The notes under the pieces were generated by a model that searched no databases, was not told the origin of the DNA, and saw only the letters and a program-made list of their open reading frames with translations. Shown here piece by piece: positions 9,025 to 18,016 of a stretch of DNA of 64,000 nucleotides. Each line of letters opens with the position of its first letter. Position 1 is the stretch's first letter. The stretch comes from Pseudomonadota bacterium (GTDB lineage Bacteria > Pseudomonadota > Alphaproteobacteria > Rhizobiales > Pleomorphomonadaceae): NCBI GenBank assembly GCA_023436885.1, contig JAEZHI010000038.1:275371-339370 (forward strand). The letters run 5' to 3'. The position numbers were made by a program, and so were the translations under genes.

Positions 9025-9954
9025 ATGTCCACACGCGCCGTGAGGCTGAAACTGCCCTTCCTGGGGGTGGCAAGCCGGCACAACCGCGTTCCATCGCCCT
9101 ATCCCTGGCTGATGCCGGTGATCCTGGTGATGGGGCTGTTCTATCTCTATCCGGTGGTCGACGTTTTCCGTTACGCCTTCACCGACCTGACACTCCTCGG
9201 CGGCGAGGGGCACTACACCCTTGCCACCTTCGCCAACGTTCTGACGCGCCCGGAACTCCTGCAGATCCTCTGGGTGACCTTCGTCTTCACGGCCGGTTCG
9301 GTCATCGGCCAGCAGGTGATCGGCCTTGCCATGGCGCTGGTCGTCGTCCGTTCCGAGAAGCGGCACCTGTTCGGCACGACGATTCTAAGAACGACGGCGC
9401 TGATTGCATGGGTGGTCCCCGGTATCGCCGGCGGCATCATCTGGAAGATGCTATTCAACGAGGCTCCCTTCGGCGGTCTCAACTCGCTGTTGCGCCTTGT
9501 CGGCATGGCGCCGGTGCAATGGTTGTCCGACCCGGACGTCGTCATGTGGTCGGTGGTGTTGTCAAATGTCTGGCGCGGTACGGCCTTCTCGATGGTGGTC
9601 ATGTACGCGGCGCTCAAGGCGATCGATCCCTCGCTTTACGAGGCGGCCGAGGTGGATGGTGCCAGTGCGCGACAGAAGCTGTTCTTCGTGACGCTGCCGC
9701 AGCTCCGTCCGGCGATTCTGGTCAACATGATCCTGATCACCATCCAGACGCTCAACACCTTCGACGCCATCATCTCTCTGACTGGCGGCGGCCCCGGCCG
9801 CGCCACCGAGGTGCTGTCGCTCTACACATTCAACGTGGTGTTCCGGAATTATGACCTCGCGGCCGGCAGCGTGCTGTCGATTGTCATGCTGGTCATCAGC
9901 CTTGGGTTGGCGCTCGTCTACGCCGCCTTCCTGCCGAAGGACGAAAAGGCATGA
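9025..9954 (+). CDS. Sugar ABC transporter permease, MalF type
   Basis: Membrane subunit (309 aa) of the mannoside-type importer. Multiple TM segments begin near residue 30; the EAA loop lies near 203-222 (SLYEAAEVDGAS). The stop overlaps the next permease start by 4 bp (ATGA), indicating translational coupling. It lacks a dedicated ATPase in this operon; the divergent MalK-like ATPase at 6459-7457 is the nearest candidate. Confidence 0.92.
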   Translation: MSTRAVRLKLPFLGVASRHNRVPSPYPWLMPVILVMGLFYLYPVVDVFRYAFTDLTLLGGEGHYTLATFANVLTRPELLQILWVTFVFTAGSVIGQQVIGLAMALVVVRSEKRHLFGTTILRTTALIAWVVPGIAGGIIWKMLFNEAPFGGLNSLLRLVGMAPVQWLSDPDVVMWSVVLSNVWRGTAFSMVVMYAALKAIDPSLYEAAEVDGASARQKLFFVTLPQLRPAILVNMILITIQTLNTFDAIISLTGGGPGRATEVLSLYTFNVVFRNYDLAAGSVLSIVMLVISLGLALVYAAFLPKDEKA

Positions 9955-10793
9955 AACTCAGTACTCGCGACCGTCTCGGTGACATCCTGAGCTACGTCTT
10001 CATGGCGCTGATGTTCGTCTTCTTTGCCTGGCCGCTCATCTGGCTGCTGTCCATGGCGCTCCGCACGCGCAAGGAGGTGTTCCTCGGCGTTGCCCGCCTG
10101 ATCCCCAAATACCCAACGCTCGACAATTTCACGGCGGTACTGACGTCCAGCCAGTTCCCCGTTTACCTGATCAACGCGCTGAAACTGTCCTGCCTGTCGG
10201 CGGTCGGTTGCCTGATCATCGCGGCTCCCGCCGCCTACGCCTTCTCGCGCTTTGAGTTCAAGGGCAAGGGCGCCTGGATGCTCGGCATCCTCGCCTTCCA
10301 GATGATTTCACCGCTGGTCATCATGGTGCCACTCTACCGCTACATGGCCCGCCTGGGACTGATCGACAGCCACTTCGGCACGGTCATGGTCTATATCGCC
10401 CTCGGCGTTCCCATGGTCACCTGGCTCCTCAAGGGCTTCATGGACGGCATCCCGAAGAGTCTCGACGAGGCCGCGCTGATCGATGGCTGCAACCGCCTCT
10501 CCGTCTTCGTTCGCATCATTCTGCCGCTGTCGACACCCGGTGTCGCGTCAGCCTTCATCATCACGGTGATTGCCGGCTGGTCGCAGTTCTTGGTGCCCTT
10601 CCTGCTGATCACCAAGGATTCTCTGGTGCCGATCGGCGTCGGCATCTTCCAGTACGCCGGCACGCAGAACGACAGCTCGATCCAGATCCTTGCAGCCGCC
10701 TGCCTGATCTCGGTCGTGCCGGCTATCGTTGCCTTCCTCGCTCTTCAGCGACTCATCCTGAGCGCCATGACGGCCGGCGCCGTCAAGGGATGA
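9951..10793 (+). CDS. Sugar ABC transporter permease, MalG type
   Basis: Second membrane subunit (280 aa). Typical MalG-type layout with six hydrophobic segments and an EAA loop near residues 170-188 (SLDEAALIDGCN). It overlaps the upstream permease by 4 bp and ends 45 nt before the GH38 gene. Substrate inferred as a mannoside or other alpha-glycan fragment from that neighbour. Confidence 0.92.
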   Translation: MKLSTRDRLGDILSYVFMALMFVFFAWPLIWLLSMALRTRKEVFLGVARLIPKYPTLDNFTAVLTSSQFPVYLINALKLSCLSAVGCLIIAAPAAYAFSRFEFKGKGAWMLGILAFQMISPLVIMVPLYRYMARLGLIDSHFGTVMVYIALGVPMVTWLLKGFMDGIPKSLDEAALIDGCNRLSVFVRIILPLSTPGVASAFIITVIAGWSQFLVPFLLITKDSLVPIGVGIFQYAGTQNDSSIQILAAACLISVVPAIVAFLALQRLILSAMTAGAVKG

Positions 10794-10838
10794 GGTGCTC
10801 AAGTTTCGCCCGCTTTCAGTTTGAATTGGATGTTTCCC

Positions 10839-13800
10839 ATGTCCCTGACCCTTGCCCAACGTCTTGATCGTTTGAAGGTCCGCGTCGCCGAACTGGAATT
10901 CTGGAAAGTCCGGGAGACGGCGCCGCTTGCCGCCATCACTTTCGAAGGCGCTCCCATCGAGATCGGCGCGCCCTGGCCGAAGAAGGATGGCCTCGTCCAT
11001 TTCGCGCTCGAAGGGCAGGTTCCCTCGAACTGGCCACTCGCCGACACGCGCCTCAGCCTGGACCTGGGCGGCGAAAGCCTGATTGCAGTCGTATGCGATG
11101 GCGGCGAGCCGGTGTCCTACGGCCTCGATCCCTACCATCAGAGCTTCGCGCTCAGCGGCCGCTCTTTCAAGGTGACCACCGAGACGGTTGCCCGCCTGCC
11201 GTTCGGCGAGCCGGTGCGCCGGCCACACGTCAACCGCGCCGAGCTCAGGCTGTCTGAGCCGTCCGTCGAGGCTCTGTGGCTCTTGATTACCCAGGTGATT
11301 GAAGCGGTGGACGTCCTCGAAGGCCACGACGTGGTGCCGCACCTGATCGCCGCTGCAGAAGACGCCTTGCGTGGCCTCGACTGGCCATCCTCGACGGCCG
11401 ATTACATTGCTCGTACGGCAAAGAGCGAAGCCCAGCAGAAGATCTGGCAGTTGCCCGATCTGATCGATGCGCCGGTCGCCCTCAACCAGGGTGAGCTGGC
11501 AACGGTGAGTGCTGCCTACGATGCACTCCTGGCCTGTCTCGAGGCCTTGCAGAAGCGCTTCCCTCCCGAAGGCGAGATAGGTCTGACAGGTCATGCTCAC
11601 ATCGACCTTGCCTGGCTGTGGCCCTATGGCGAGACGCGCCGCAAGACCCGCCGCACCTTCTCGACAGTCGTGTCGCTGATGGAGGAGTCCAAGGACTTCC
11701 GCTTCAACCAGTCGACGGCCCACTACTACGCTCAGGTGGCGGAGGACGACCCCGCCTTGTTCGAGAAGATTGCCGAGCGCGTTCGCTCCGGCGCGTGGGA
11801 AACCCTTGGCGGCAGCTGGGTCGAACCGGACACTAACATGCCGACCGGTGAGAGCCTGACGCGCCAGTATCTCTATGGTCAGCGCTTCTTCCAGAAGACA
11901 TTTGGCATCCGCCACGACATCTGCTGGCAGCCGGACTGCTTCGGCTTCACCGGCGCGCTGCCGCAGCTACTGAACCAGGCCGGCATCCGCAGCTTCTTCA
12001 CCATCAAGGTCAACTGGTCCGAGACCAACCACATCCCGTCCGACCTGTTCTGGTGGGAAGGCCTAGACGGGAGCCGTGTGCTCGCCCATACCTTCGACAA
12101 CCCGATGCAGGGCTATAATGGCTTCGTCCGGCCGGATTGCCACGTGCCGACCTGGCGGAATTTCCGCGAAAAGGCGCTGCATCCGGAAACCCTGCTCTGC
12201 GTCGGCTATGGCGACGGCGGTGGCGGTCCGACGCCGGAAATGGTCGCGCGCGAACAGCAACTCCGTGTCTTCCCGACGCTGCCGAAGGCGCGTTGGACCC
12301 GTGTGAAGGACTTCTTCGAGCGTGCCCATCAAACGGCCCAGGACAAGAAGCTCTCGGTCTGGCAGGGCGAGATCTATCTCGAACTGCATCGCGGCACGCT
12401 GACTAGCCAGAGCGTCGTCAAGCGGCTGCACCGCAAGGCCGAGCGCGCGCTGATCACCGCCGAAACCACAGCGTCGCTGGCCCATCTTCTCGGCGCGCCG
12501 AAGCCGGAGAGCCTCGAACCGGCCTGGCGCACCGTGCTGAAGAACGAGTTCCACGACATCCTTCCGGGCTCCTCGATCCACGAAGTCTATGTCGATGCGG
12601 CCCAGGAACTCGGCGAAGTGATCGACACGGGTCTCAAGGCGCAGGCAGCAGCTCTCGACGCCATTGCCGGCGTGCTGCCCAAGGCGGCGGGCGAGCGCAT
12701 CCTAATTGCCAATCCGTCCCTGGATGCGCGGCCGGTTCGCGTGACGCTGGAGGATGGAACGGTCATTGCCTCGGCGGAGACCGTGCCGCCACTCGCCGTT
12801 GCCATCATTGACGCCGCCAATCTCAAGCCCGCCGGATCGCTGTCGGTCAGCCGCACGCAACTCGAAAATGATGTTCTGCGGGTAACGTTGGCTGCCGATG
12901 GCTCCATCGCGTCGATCCTGCACAAGCCGACCGGTCGCGAGGCACTCGACGGCTATGGCAATCGTCTGATGGCCTATCCGGTCGACAAGCCGCGCAACTG
13001 GGACGCCTGGGATATCGAAGGTGACTACGCCGAACGTGGCGAGGAAATCACCGATCTTCAGAGCCTTGAGGTCGTCGAGCAGGGGCCGCACCGCGTCGCC
13101 GTCAAGCTGGTGCGTCATTTCCGCTCGTCGATCATTACCCAGGTTCTGAGTCTGGCCGCGGCTGCTCGTCGCGTCGATATCAAGACGACGCTCGATTGGC
13201 ATGACCGCCGCGTGTTCCTGCGGACGCTGACGGCCGTGAATGCCAAGAGCCGCAATGCCACGGCCGAGTGCGCCTATGGCGTCGTCACTCGCCCGACCCA
13301 CACCAATACCTCGTGGGATGCCGCGATGTTCGAGGCGACCGCCCATCGCTTCCTCGACCTGTCCGAACCGGACTTCGGCGTTGCCCTGCTCAACGATGCC
13401 AAATACGGCCACAGTGTCCGCGAGAACGTTCTCGGCTTGAGCCTGTTGCGATCGCCGATCTACCCCGATCCGATGGCCGACGAGGGCGAGCAGACCTTCA
13501 CCTACTCGCTGATGCCACATGCCGGCTCCTGGCACGACGGTGGTGTTCGCGAGGAGGCTGACGATCTCAATCAGCCGCTGTTGGCCCGCCGGGTCAATGG
13601 ACTGGCCGCTGGCGTCTTCCAGCCGGTCGTCGCCGAGGGAATTCCGGCAGCACTCTCGGTCCTGAAGCCCGCAGAGGAGGGCGAGGGTCTGGTCCTGCGT
13701 GTTTGGGAGCCCGCCGGCCGACGCGGCGATTTCGGTCTATCGGCCAGCAATGGCTGGGCTGTCGGCGAACCCGTCACCATTCTCGAGGAGCCGATGAACG

Positions 13801-13859
13801 TGCCGGCGCGCGGTCTGAAGCCGTTCGAGGTGAAGAGCTGGCGACTTTGCAAGGCCTAA
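10839..13859 (+). CDS. Alpha-mannosidase, glycoside hydrolase family 38
   Basis: Cytoplasmic zinc-dependent retaining alpha-mannosidase (about 1006 aa, the normal length for bacterial GH38). Seen: zinc-ligand motif GHAHID followed by AWLWP near residue 251, WQPDCFGFTG near 365 with the presumed nucleophile Asp, EPDTNMPTGE between them, and FHDILPGSS near 570 with a conserved His. No signal peptide, consistent with hydrolysis after import by the co-transcribed ABC system. Start uncertain: ATG at 10839 is preferred, ATG at 10830 is possible, and neither has a strong ribosome site. A paralogue lies at 24910-27996. Linkage specificity cannot be read from sequence. Confidence 0.92.
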   Translation: MSLTLAQRLDRLKVRVAELEFWKVRETAPLAAITFEGAPIEIGAPWPKKDGLVHFALEGQVPSNWPLADTRLSLDLGGESLIAVVCDGGEPVSYGLDPYHQSFALSGRSFKVTTETVARLPFGEPVRRPHVNRAELRLSEPSVEALWLLITQVIEAVDVLEGHDVVPHLIAAAEDALRGLDWPSSTADYIARTAKSEAQQKIWQLPDLIDAPVALNQGELATVSAAYDALLACLEALQKRFPPEGEIGLTGHAHIDLAWLWPYGETRRKTRRTFSTVVSLMEESKDFRFNQSTAHYYAQVAEDDPALFEKIAERVRSGAWETLGGSWVEPDTNMPTGESLTRQYLYGQRFFQKTFGIRHDICWQPDCFGFTGALPQLLNQAGIRSFFTIKVNWSETNHIPSDLFWWEGLDGSRVLAHTFDNPMQGYNGFVRPDCHVPTWRNFREKALHPETLLCVGYGDGGGGPTPEMVAREQQLRVFPTLPKARWTRVKDFFERAHQTAQDKKLSVWQGEIYLELHRGTLTSQSVVKRLHRKAERALITAETTASLAHLLGAPKPESLEPAWRTVLKNEFHDILPGSSIHEVYVDAAQELGEVIDTGLKAQAAALDAIAGVLPKAAGERILIANPSLDARPVRVTLEDGTVIASAETVPPLAVAIIDAANLKPAGSLSVSRTQLENDVLRVTLAADGSIASILHKPTGREALDGYGNRLMAYPVDKPRNWDAWDIEGDYAERGEEITDLQSLEVVEQGPHRVAVKLVRHFRSSIITQVLSLAAAARRVDIKTTLDWHDRRVFLRTLTAVNAKSRNATAECAYGVVTRPTHTNTSWDAAMFEATAHRFLDLSEPDFGVALLNDAKYGHSVRENVLGLSLLRSPIYPDPMADEGEQTFTYSLMPHAGSWHDGGVREEADDLNQPLLARRVNGLAAGVFQPVVAEGIPAALSVLKPAEEGEGLVLRVWEPAGRRGDFGLSASNGWAVGEPVTILEEPMNVPARGLKPFEVKSWRLCKA

Positions 13860-13879
13860 GGCGCCGCGCTAATCTCCTG

Positions 13880-13905
13880 CCGTCCACCGGCCTTCCGGTG
13901 GACGG
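13880..13905 (+). other. Perfect hairpin abutting the ROK regulator ribosome-binding site
   Basis: An 11-bp perfect stem (CCGTCCACCGG / CCGGTGGACGG) with a CCTT loop occupies the gap between the mannosidase stop and the ROK start. Its 3' edge runs straight into the GGGGAGGG ribosome site. There is no U-run, so it may limit translation of the regulator or stabilise the upstream mRNA. Confidence 0.55.
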
Positions 13906-13918
13906 GGAGGGAGCGCCG

Positions 13919-15139
13919 GTGAACTTTCTCGGATCGAACGCCGAACAGGCTGCCGTGAGGAACCGCCAGTTGGTACTGGCGGCCATCCATCGCGGCGCCC
14001 CGATTTCGCGCACCGAACTGGCCGCGCAGTGCGGTCTCACCAAGCAGGCCATTGCCCGCATCGTCGACCGTTTGGTCGACGAAGGGCTGGTCATGGAGGC
14101 CCGCCGCCGGCATGGTCTCAGGGGGCAGCCGGCCATCGAACTTGAGATCGATCCCGAGGGCATGTTCTCGGTTGGCGCCAATATCGACCGCGACCATCTG
14201 ACCGTGGTGGTTGTCGATGCCACAGGCACCGTGCGCGGACGGATGCATCACGAGAAGAGCTTTATTCTCCCCGACGAGTTCATGGCGCTGTTTTCCGATG
14301 CGCTGTCGACCTTCCGTCGCCGCAAGCTGGTCGATGAGGGGCGGTTGGCTGGTGTTGGCCTTGCCGTTCCCGATTGGCTCGGCGATATCGACGTCATCGG
14401 CCGTCCCGACAGCTATTCTGCCTGGACCGACTTCGATCTGCGCGCCGCGGTCGAGGCGGTGACGCCGCATCCCGTCTTCATCGACAATGACGCCAATGCA
14501 GCAGCGCTCGGCGAGATTGATTATGGCCTCGGAACCGAAATCGGCAGCTTCTTCTATATTCTTGCCAATGCCTGCGTTGGTGGCGCCCTTGTGATCGATG
14601 GAGTTCGCCACAAGGGGGCTGGAGGCATCAACGGCGAGATCGGCTGTCTGCCTGTACGAGAGCTCGACGCCAATGGCGCCGGACGCATCCGTCAGCTGGG
14701 CGAGCTGTTCTCGATGTTCCTGCTCTATGACCACCTTCGTGCCCATGGCATTCTCGTTCGCACCCCAACGGAGCTTGCTGCTCTCGATGGAAAAGGCCGG
14801 GCGCTGGTGTCCGAATGGATCGACCGGGCTGCCGGCTGGCTGGCCGAGGCGGTATCTCATATTGCCCTGATTGCCGATCCCGAGGCGGTGCTGATCGGCG
14901 GCCGCATGCCGGTTCGGCTCATCGACCAGTTGATCATCCGGGCGCAGAGAGAGATTCTCCGCGCTGGCCTTCCCGAAGTGACGCTGCACCGCGCGGTTTG
15001 TTCGGAAGACGCGGCAGCCCTGGGGGCTGCGGCCATGCCTCTGGCACATCGGCTTGGGCTGCCATCGGCTGACGCCGGCCAGCTCAAGCGCGTGCCCCTC
15101 AGGGACGATCACGCCCGTGCCGATGCCACGTCGGCCTGA
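13919..15139 (+). CDS. ROK-family transcriptional regulator (NagC/XylR type)
   Basis: Probable sugar-responsive repressor of the mannosidase operon (406 aa). An N-terminal winged HTH (about residues 28-60, ISRTELAAQCGLTKQAIARIV) precedes a ROK domain. The domain keeps FIDNDANAAALGE but lacks the CxCGxxGC zinc-cysteine cluster of the kinases. GTG at 13919 is chosen because GGGGAGGG lies 7-8 nt upstream; the open frame extends further upstream but overlaps the mannosidase gene. Co-directional, 59 nt after the mannosidase. Its 3' end overlaps the convergent ROK gene by 31 bp. Confidence 0.88.
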   Translation: MNFLGSNAEQAAVRNRQLVLAAIHRGAPISRTELAAQCGLTKQAIARIVDRLVDEGLVMEARRRHGLRGQPAIELEIDPEGMFSVGANIDRDHLTVVVVDATGTVRGRMHHEKSFILPDEFMALFSDALSTFRRRKLVDEGRLAGVGLAVPDWLGDIDVIGRPDSYSAWTDFDLRAAVEAVTPHPVFIDNDANAAALGEIDYGLGTEIGSFFYILANACVGGALVIDGVRHKGAGGINGEIGCLPVRELDANGAGRIRQLGELFSMFLLYDHLRAHGILVRTPTELAALDGKGRALVSEWIDRAAGWLAEAVSHIALIADPEAVLIGGRMPVRLIDQLIIRAQREILRAGLPEVTLHRAVCSEDAAALGAAAMPLAHRLGLPSADAGQLKRVPLRDDHARADATSA

Positions 15140-16248
15140 GTCGGTGTTTCTCTCAGTCGCTTGGGATCCGGAAGCAGGAACTCGACGATTGGAAGCAAGG
15201 CTGCCCCCTCGACCACGCCGCCGGCTGGTAACGAGGAGCGGTAGAGTGGTGGCATCCATGAGGTGGTGGTCGGTCGACCGCCGATTGCCACCGGCGCCGC
15301 CAGTGTTTCCGATACCACTGCATCGATGGCCGCATCGGGCAAGTCGCCGCCGATGACGATCAGGCCAGGAACGACCACGCCCGATATGGCCACCACGGCA
15401 TCGAGAAGATGGTCGGCCGCATCTCGAGCCCATTCTCGAATGGCCGCATCGCGGTCATTGCCTGCCGCGATGGCTGCGTTGAGCCTTTCCGGCGACAGCC
15501 CCTCGGCCAGAGGGGCACGATCCTGGCCAGTGCGCATGGCGCCAATGCCGCCGGCAAATCCGTGCATGCCGCGGAACGGTTGACCGCCGATCGACAGACC
15601 GGCACGCACACCGGAGCGGGTGATCAGGATGCTGACAAAGCCGCCATCCCTGTCCCCGGCACCGACCAGCCGCTCGGCGGTGGCCGCCGCGGCGCTATCG
15701 GCGTTGGCCAGTACGGTGAGAGGGTGAAAGGCGTCCTGCACCGCTTCCAGGGTGATCGCATCGTCAGGCGAGAGAGCGACGCCGACCCCGAGCACCTCCG
15801 CTTCAGCCGGCTTTCGGGCAAGCAGTGCCCTGCCGACTGCGATCAGTTGCTCGGGCGGCACATCTCGTTGCTCGGCAATCACGCCGCCGCCGGCGTCGAT
15901 CAGCACAGCGGCCGCCGCATGGCGCGCCAGTCTCAGGCCAAGCGCCACGCCCCCCTCCGGTCGGATCATGAACTCCGTCACCGGATATCGGTTCGCGTCG
16001 GCCTGTCTGCGGGAGGTGACGAGACCGCGCCCCTCCAGACGCCGGAGGATGCCGGTAATCGCCGGTTCGGTCAGTCCCAGTCTTTGCGAGAGTTCGCGAC
16101 GGGTAAGCGCACCCAGAACGCGCAGGAGTTCGAGGACGATACGGGAGTTATGATCGGCAATATCGCCGTGATTGATGCCTGGACCATCCTTGATCGACGA
16201 CGGAGCTCGCCGGAGGCGCGTCGTCATCGACCTAAGATTTCCCGTCAT
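15109..16248 (-). CDS. Degenerate ROK-family transcriptional regulator
   Basis: Probable DNA-binding regulator (379 aa). Winged HTH near residues 40-75 (LTRRELSQRLGLTEPAITGIL) followed by a divergent ROK fold. The usual NDAN catalytic segment reads NADS and the sugar kinase glycine motifs are poorly kept, so kinase activity is unlikely. ATG at 16248 follows GGGGA by a few nt; GTG at 16275 and ATG at 16227 are alternatives. Convergent with, and overlapping by 31 bp, the ROK gene of the mannosidase operon. Target genes unknown. Confidence 0.8.
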   Translation of the reverse strand: MTGNLRSMTTRLRRAPSSIKDGPGINHGDIADHNSRIVLELLRVLGALTRRELSQRLGLTEPAITGILRRLEGRGLVTSRRQADANRYPVTEFMIRPEGGVALGLRLARHAAAAVLIDAGGGVIAEQRDVPPEQLIAVGRALLARKPAEAEVLGVGVALSPDDAITLEAVQDAFHPLTVLANADSAAAATAERLVGAGDRDGGFVSILITRSGVRAGLSIGGQPFRGMHGFAGGIGAMRTGQDRAPLAEGLSPERLNAAIAAGNDRDAAIREWARDAADHLLDAVVAISGVVVPGLIVIGGDLPDAAIDAVVSETLAAPVAIGGRPTTTSWMPPLYRSSLPAGGVVEGAALLPIVEFLLPDPKRLRETPTQADVASARA

Positions 16249-16361
16249 CGCCTGTCCCCGGTCTTCGCGTTCCACTTGCCCGAAACGCTCGTGGGCCGAG
16301 TGGATATCCTAGCGATACAACGATGCGGGCAGAATGCCCAAGAAATCAGATGCTTTCAAAG

Positions 16362-16393
16362 AAAAAAGCCGCACGCCTGAAGGCAGGTGCGGC
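16362..16393 (-). terminator. Intrinsic terminator of minus-strand transcript (56-aa ORF)
   Basis: Stem GCCGCAC-GCCT / AGGC-(AG bulge)-GTGCGGC at 16368-16393, followed on the minus strand by six U (16362-16367). It lies 40 nt downstream of the stop of the 56-aa ORF and upstream of the ROK gene, so it marks the end of a minus-strand transcript that enters from the cardiolipin synthase side. Confidence 0.7.
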
Positions 16394-16433
16394 ATATTTG
16401 CGTGGTCGGCCGGTTCGGCCCCAGTCAGCCGGC

Positions 16434-16604
16434 TTACTCCCATGTCTCGATCTCGCCGATCATGTCGACGGCGGGATGGCTGTCACCTCCTGAAATGGTG
16501 CTGCGACGAGTAGGCACTGGATAAGCGCGAGCATCTCGGCCATAGAAGAAGCACGGTCTGGCGGAGGGCGCGTGCTTGGTTTGGTCCGAACATCTGGCAC
16601 TCAT
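16434..16604 (-). CDS. Small ORF, 56 aa, unknown function
   Basis: ATG at 16604, TAA at 16434-16436. The peptide has Cys5 and Cys18, a Pro/Arg-rich middle, and an acidic C-terminal tail ending GEIETWE. A stop codon sits directly before the ATG, so it cannot extend upstream. The ribosome site is weak (AGG). Its first 29 nt overlap, antisense, the start of the cardiolipin synthase gene. A well-formed terminator just downstream on the same strand is the best evidence that it is transcribed. I do not recognise the family; a regulatory RNA spanning the same stretch is an alternative. Confidence 0.42.
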   Translation of the reverse strand: MSARCSDQTKHAPSARPCFFYGRDARAYPVPTRRSTISGGDSHPAVDMIGEIETWE

Positions 16605-17973
16605 CTACCTGCTAGTCGAATGGTCGATCCGTCTTGCCATGGTGGTGATCGTACCGTTGCGCCGTCCGCCGGAAGCGGCGCGCAGCTGGTTGCTGCTGGT
16701 GTTTTTTCTGCCGGTGCCAGCGCTCGTTCTTTACCGACTGATCGGCCGCCCGCGTTTTCCCGCTTGGCGGCAACAGCGCTTTGCAGAAGCGACGACCTTG
16801 CGGCGTCGCGCATGCTCGTCATTGCCGGCGCCTGGCAATCCCGTTCCCGGCATCGCCGAACTTGCCGAACGGCTTGGCGAGTTTCCCGCGACCGGCGCCT
16901 CTGATCTTTCCCTGTTGTCGGATTATGAGCTGTCGATCGACAACCTCGTGGCTGATATCGATGCGGCGGAATTTAGCGTTCACCTGCTGACCTACATTTT
17001 CGCCGACGATAAGACCGGCCGTAAGGTTGCGGCCGCTCTTGGGCGCGCGGTTTGGCGTGGCGTTGATGTTCGCGTGCTGATCGATGCCGTCGGCTCGCGC
17101 CCTTGGAAGCGGCGGACGCTTGCACTCCTTGCCGCCGAGGGCGTTCCCTGCAGGCTCGTTCTACCTGTGCGCTGGTGGACGACGGTGCGGCGGGCACGCG
17201 CCGATCTCCGCAATCATCGCAAGATCGCCGTCATGGATGGTCGCCTCGCCTACGTCGGCTCGCAGAATATTGTCGACCGGAATTTCCGGCGTGGCATCGT
17301 CAATGATGAGTTGGTAGCCCGTGTCGAGGGGCCAGTCGCCACGGCGGTGGCGGCCGTTTTTGCCAGCGATTGGTACCTTGAAACGCGCGAAGCCTTGCCC
17401 GTGCCGACAAGGCCGGTGGCGGCCTCGGCCTCCGTCCAGATAATGCCAAGCGGTCCGGACTATGGCGTGCCCGGTTTCGAACGTCTGCTGGTGGCACTGA
17501 TTCACGCGGCCGAAACCCGGGTTACGTTGGTAAGTCCCTATCTCATTCCCGATGAAGCGCTGTTGGCCGCCCTACAGACCGCCGCTTATCGCGGCGTCAC
17601 CATCGATCTTGTCGTCTCCAGAGTGGTTGACCAGCGAATGGTCCGCCTGGCGCAGCGCTCCTTCTACGATGAGCTGATGTCGATGGGCGTGCGCATCCAT
17701 CGCTATCGCCGACATCTCCTCCACGCCAAGCATGTCTCGATCGACGACCGGATCGGCGTCATCGGGTCGGGCAACGCCGATCTCAGGTCGTTCACGCTCA
17801 ATGCCGAGATCAGCATGCTCCTTTACGAACCGGCGCACGTGGCGGAACTGGTTGCCCAGCAGGCACAGTGCATGGCTTTGAGCGATCGCCTTGATCTGGT
17901 GGAGTGGCGTCGCCGTTCCATGGTGAGGAGCCTGGCTGAGAACCTCGCACGGCTGGTCAGTCCTTTGCTCTGA
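16576..17973 (+). CDS. cls: Cardiolipin synthase, phospholipase D superfamily
   Basis: Membrane enzyme making cardiolipin from phosphatidylglycerol (465 aa). Two hydrophobic segments at about residues 5-27 and 36-56 anchor it. Two complete HKD motifs follow: NHRKIAVMD near 212-220 and LLHAKHVSID near 380-389, each HxK(x)4D. TTG at 16576 is chosen because GGAGGG lies about 7 nt upstream and the residues that follow match the usual cls N-terminus. Monocistronic by context, convergent with the amino-acid transporter operon 43 nt away. Confidence 0.92.
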   Translation: MVWSEHLALIYLLVEWSIRLAMVVIVPLRRPPEAARSWLLLVFFLPVPALVLYRLIGRPRFPAWRQQRFAEATTLRRRACSSLPAPGNPVPGIAELAERLGEFPATGASDLSLLSDYELSIDNLVADIDAAEFSVHLLTYIFADDKTGRKVAAALGRAVWRGVDVRVLIDAVGSRPWKRRTLALLAAEGVPCRLVLPVRWWTTVRRARADLRNHRKIAVMDGRLAYVGSQNIVDRNFRRGIVNDELVARVEGPVATAVAAVFASDWYLETREALPVPTRPVAASASVQIMPSGPDYGVPGFERLLVALIHAAETRVTLVSPYLIPDEALLAALQTAAYRGVTIDLVVSRVVDQRMVRLAQRSFYDELMSMGVRIHRYRRHLLHAKHVSIDDRIGVIGSGNADLRSFTLNAEISMLLYEPAHVAELVAQQAQCMALSDRLDLVEWRRRSMVRSLAENLARLVSPLL

Positions 17974-18016
17974 CCAGCTGCGCAGTATGTCTCGTTAAGT
18001 CGCGACGCCTTAATAC

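Noticed and set aside
10548..11915. 455-aa minus-strand frame opposite the first mannosidase gene
   Set aside because: Antisense shadow of GH38 and permease coding sequence; no domain and no promoter context.
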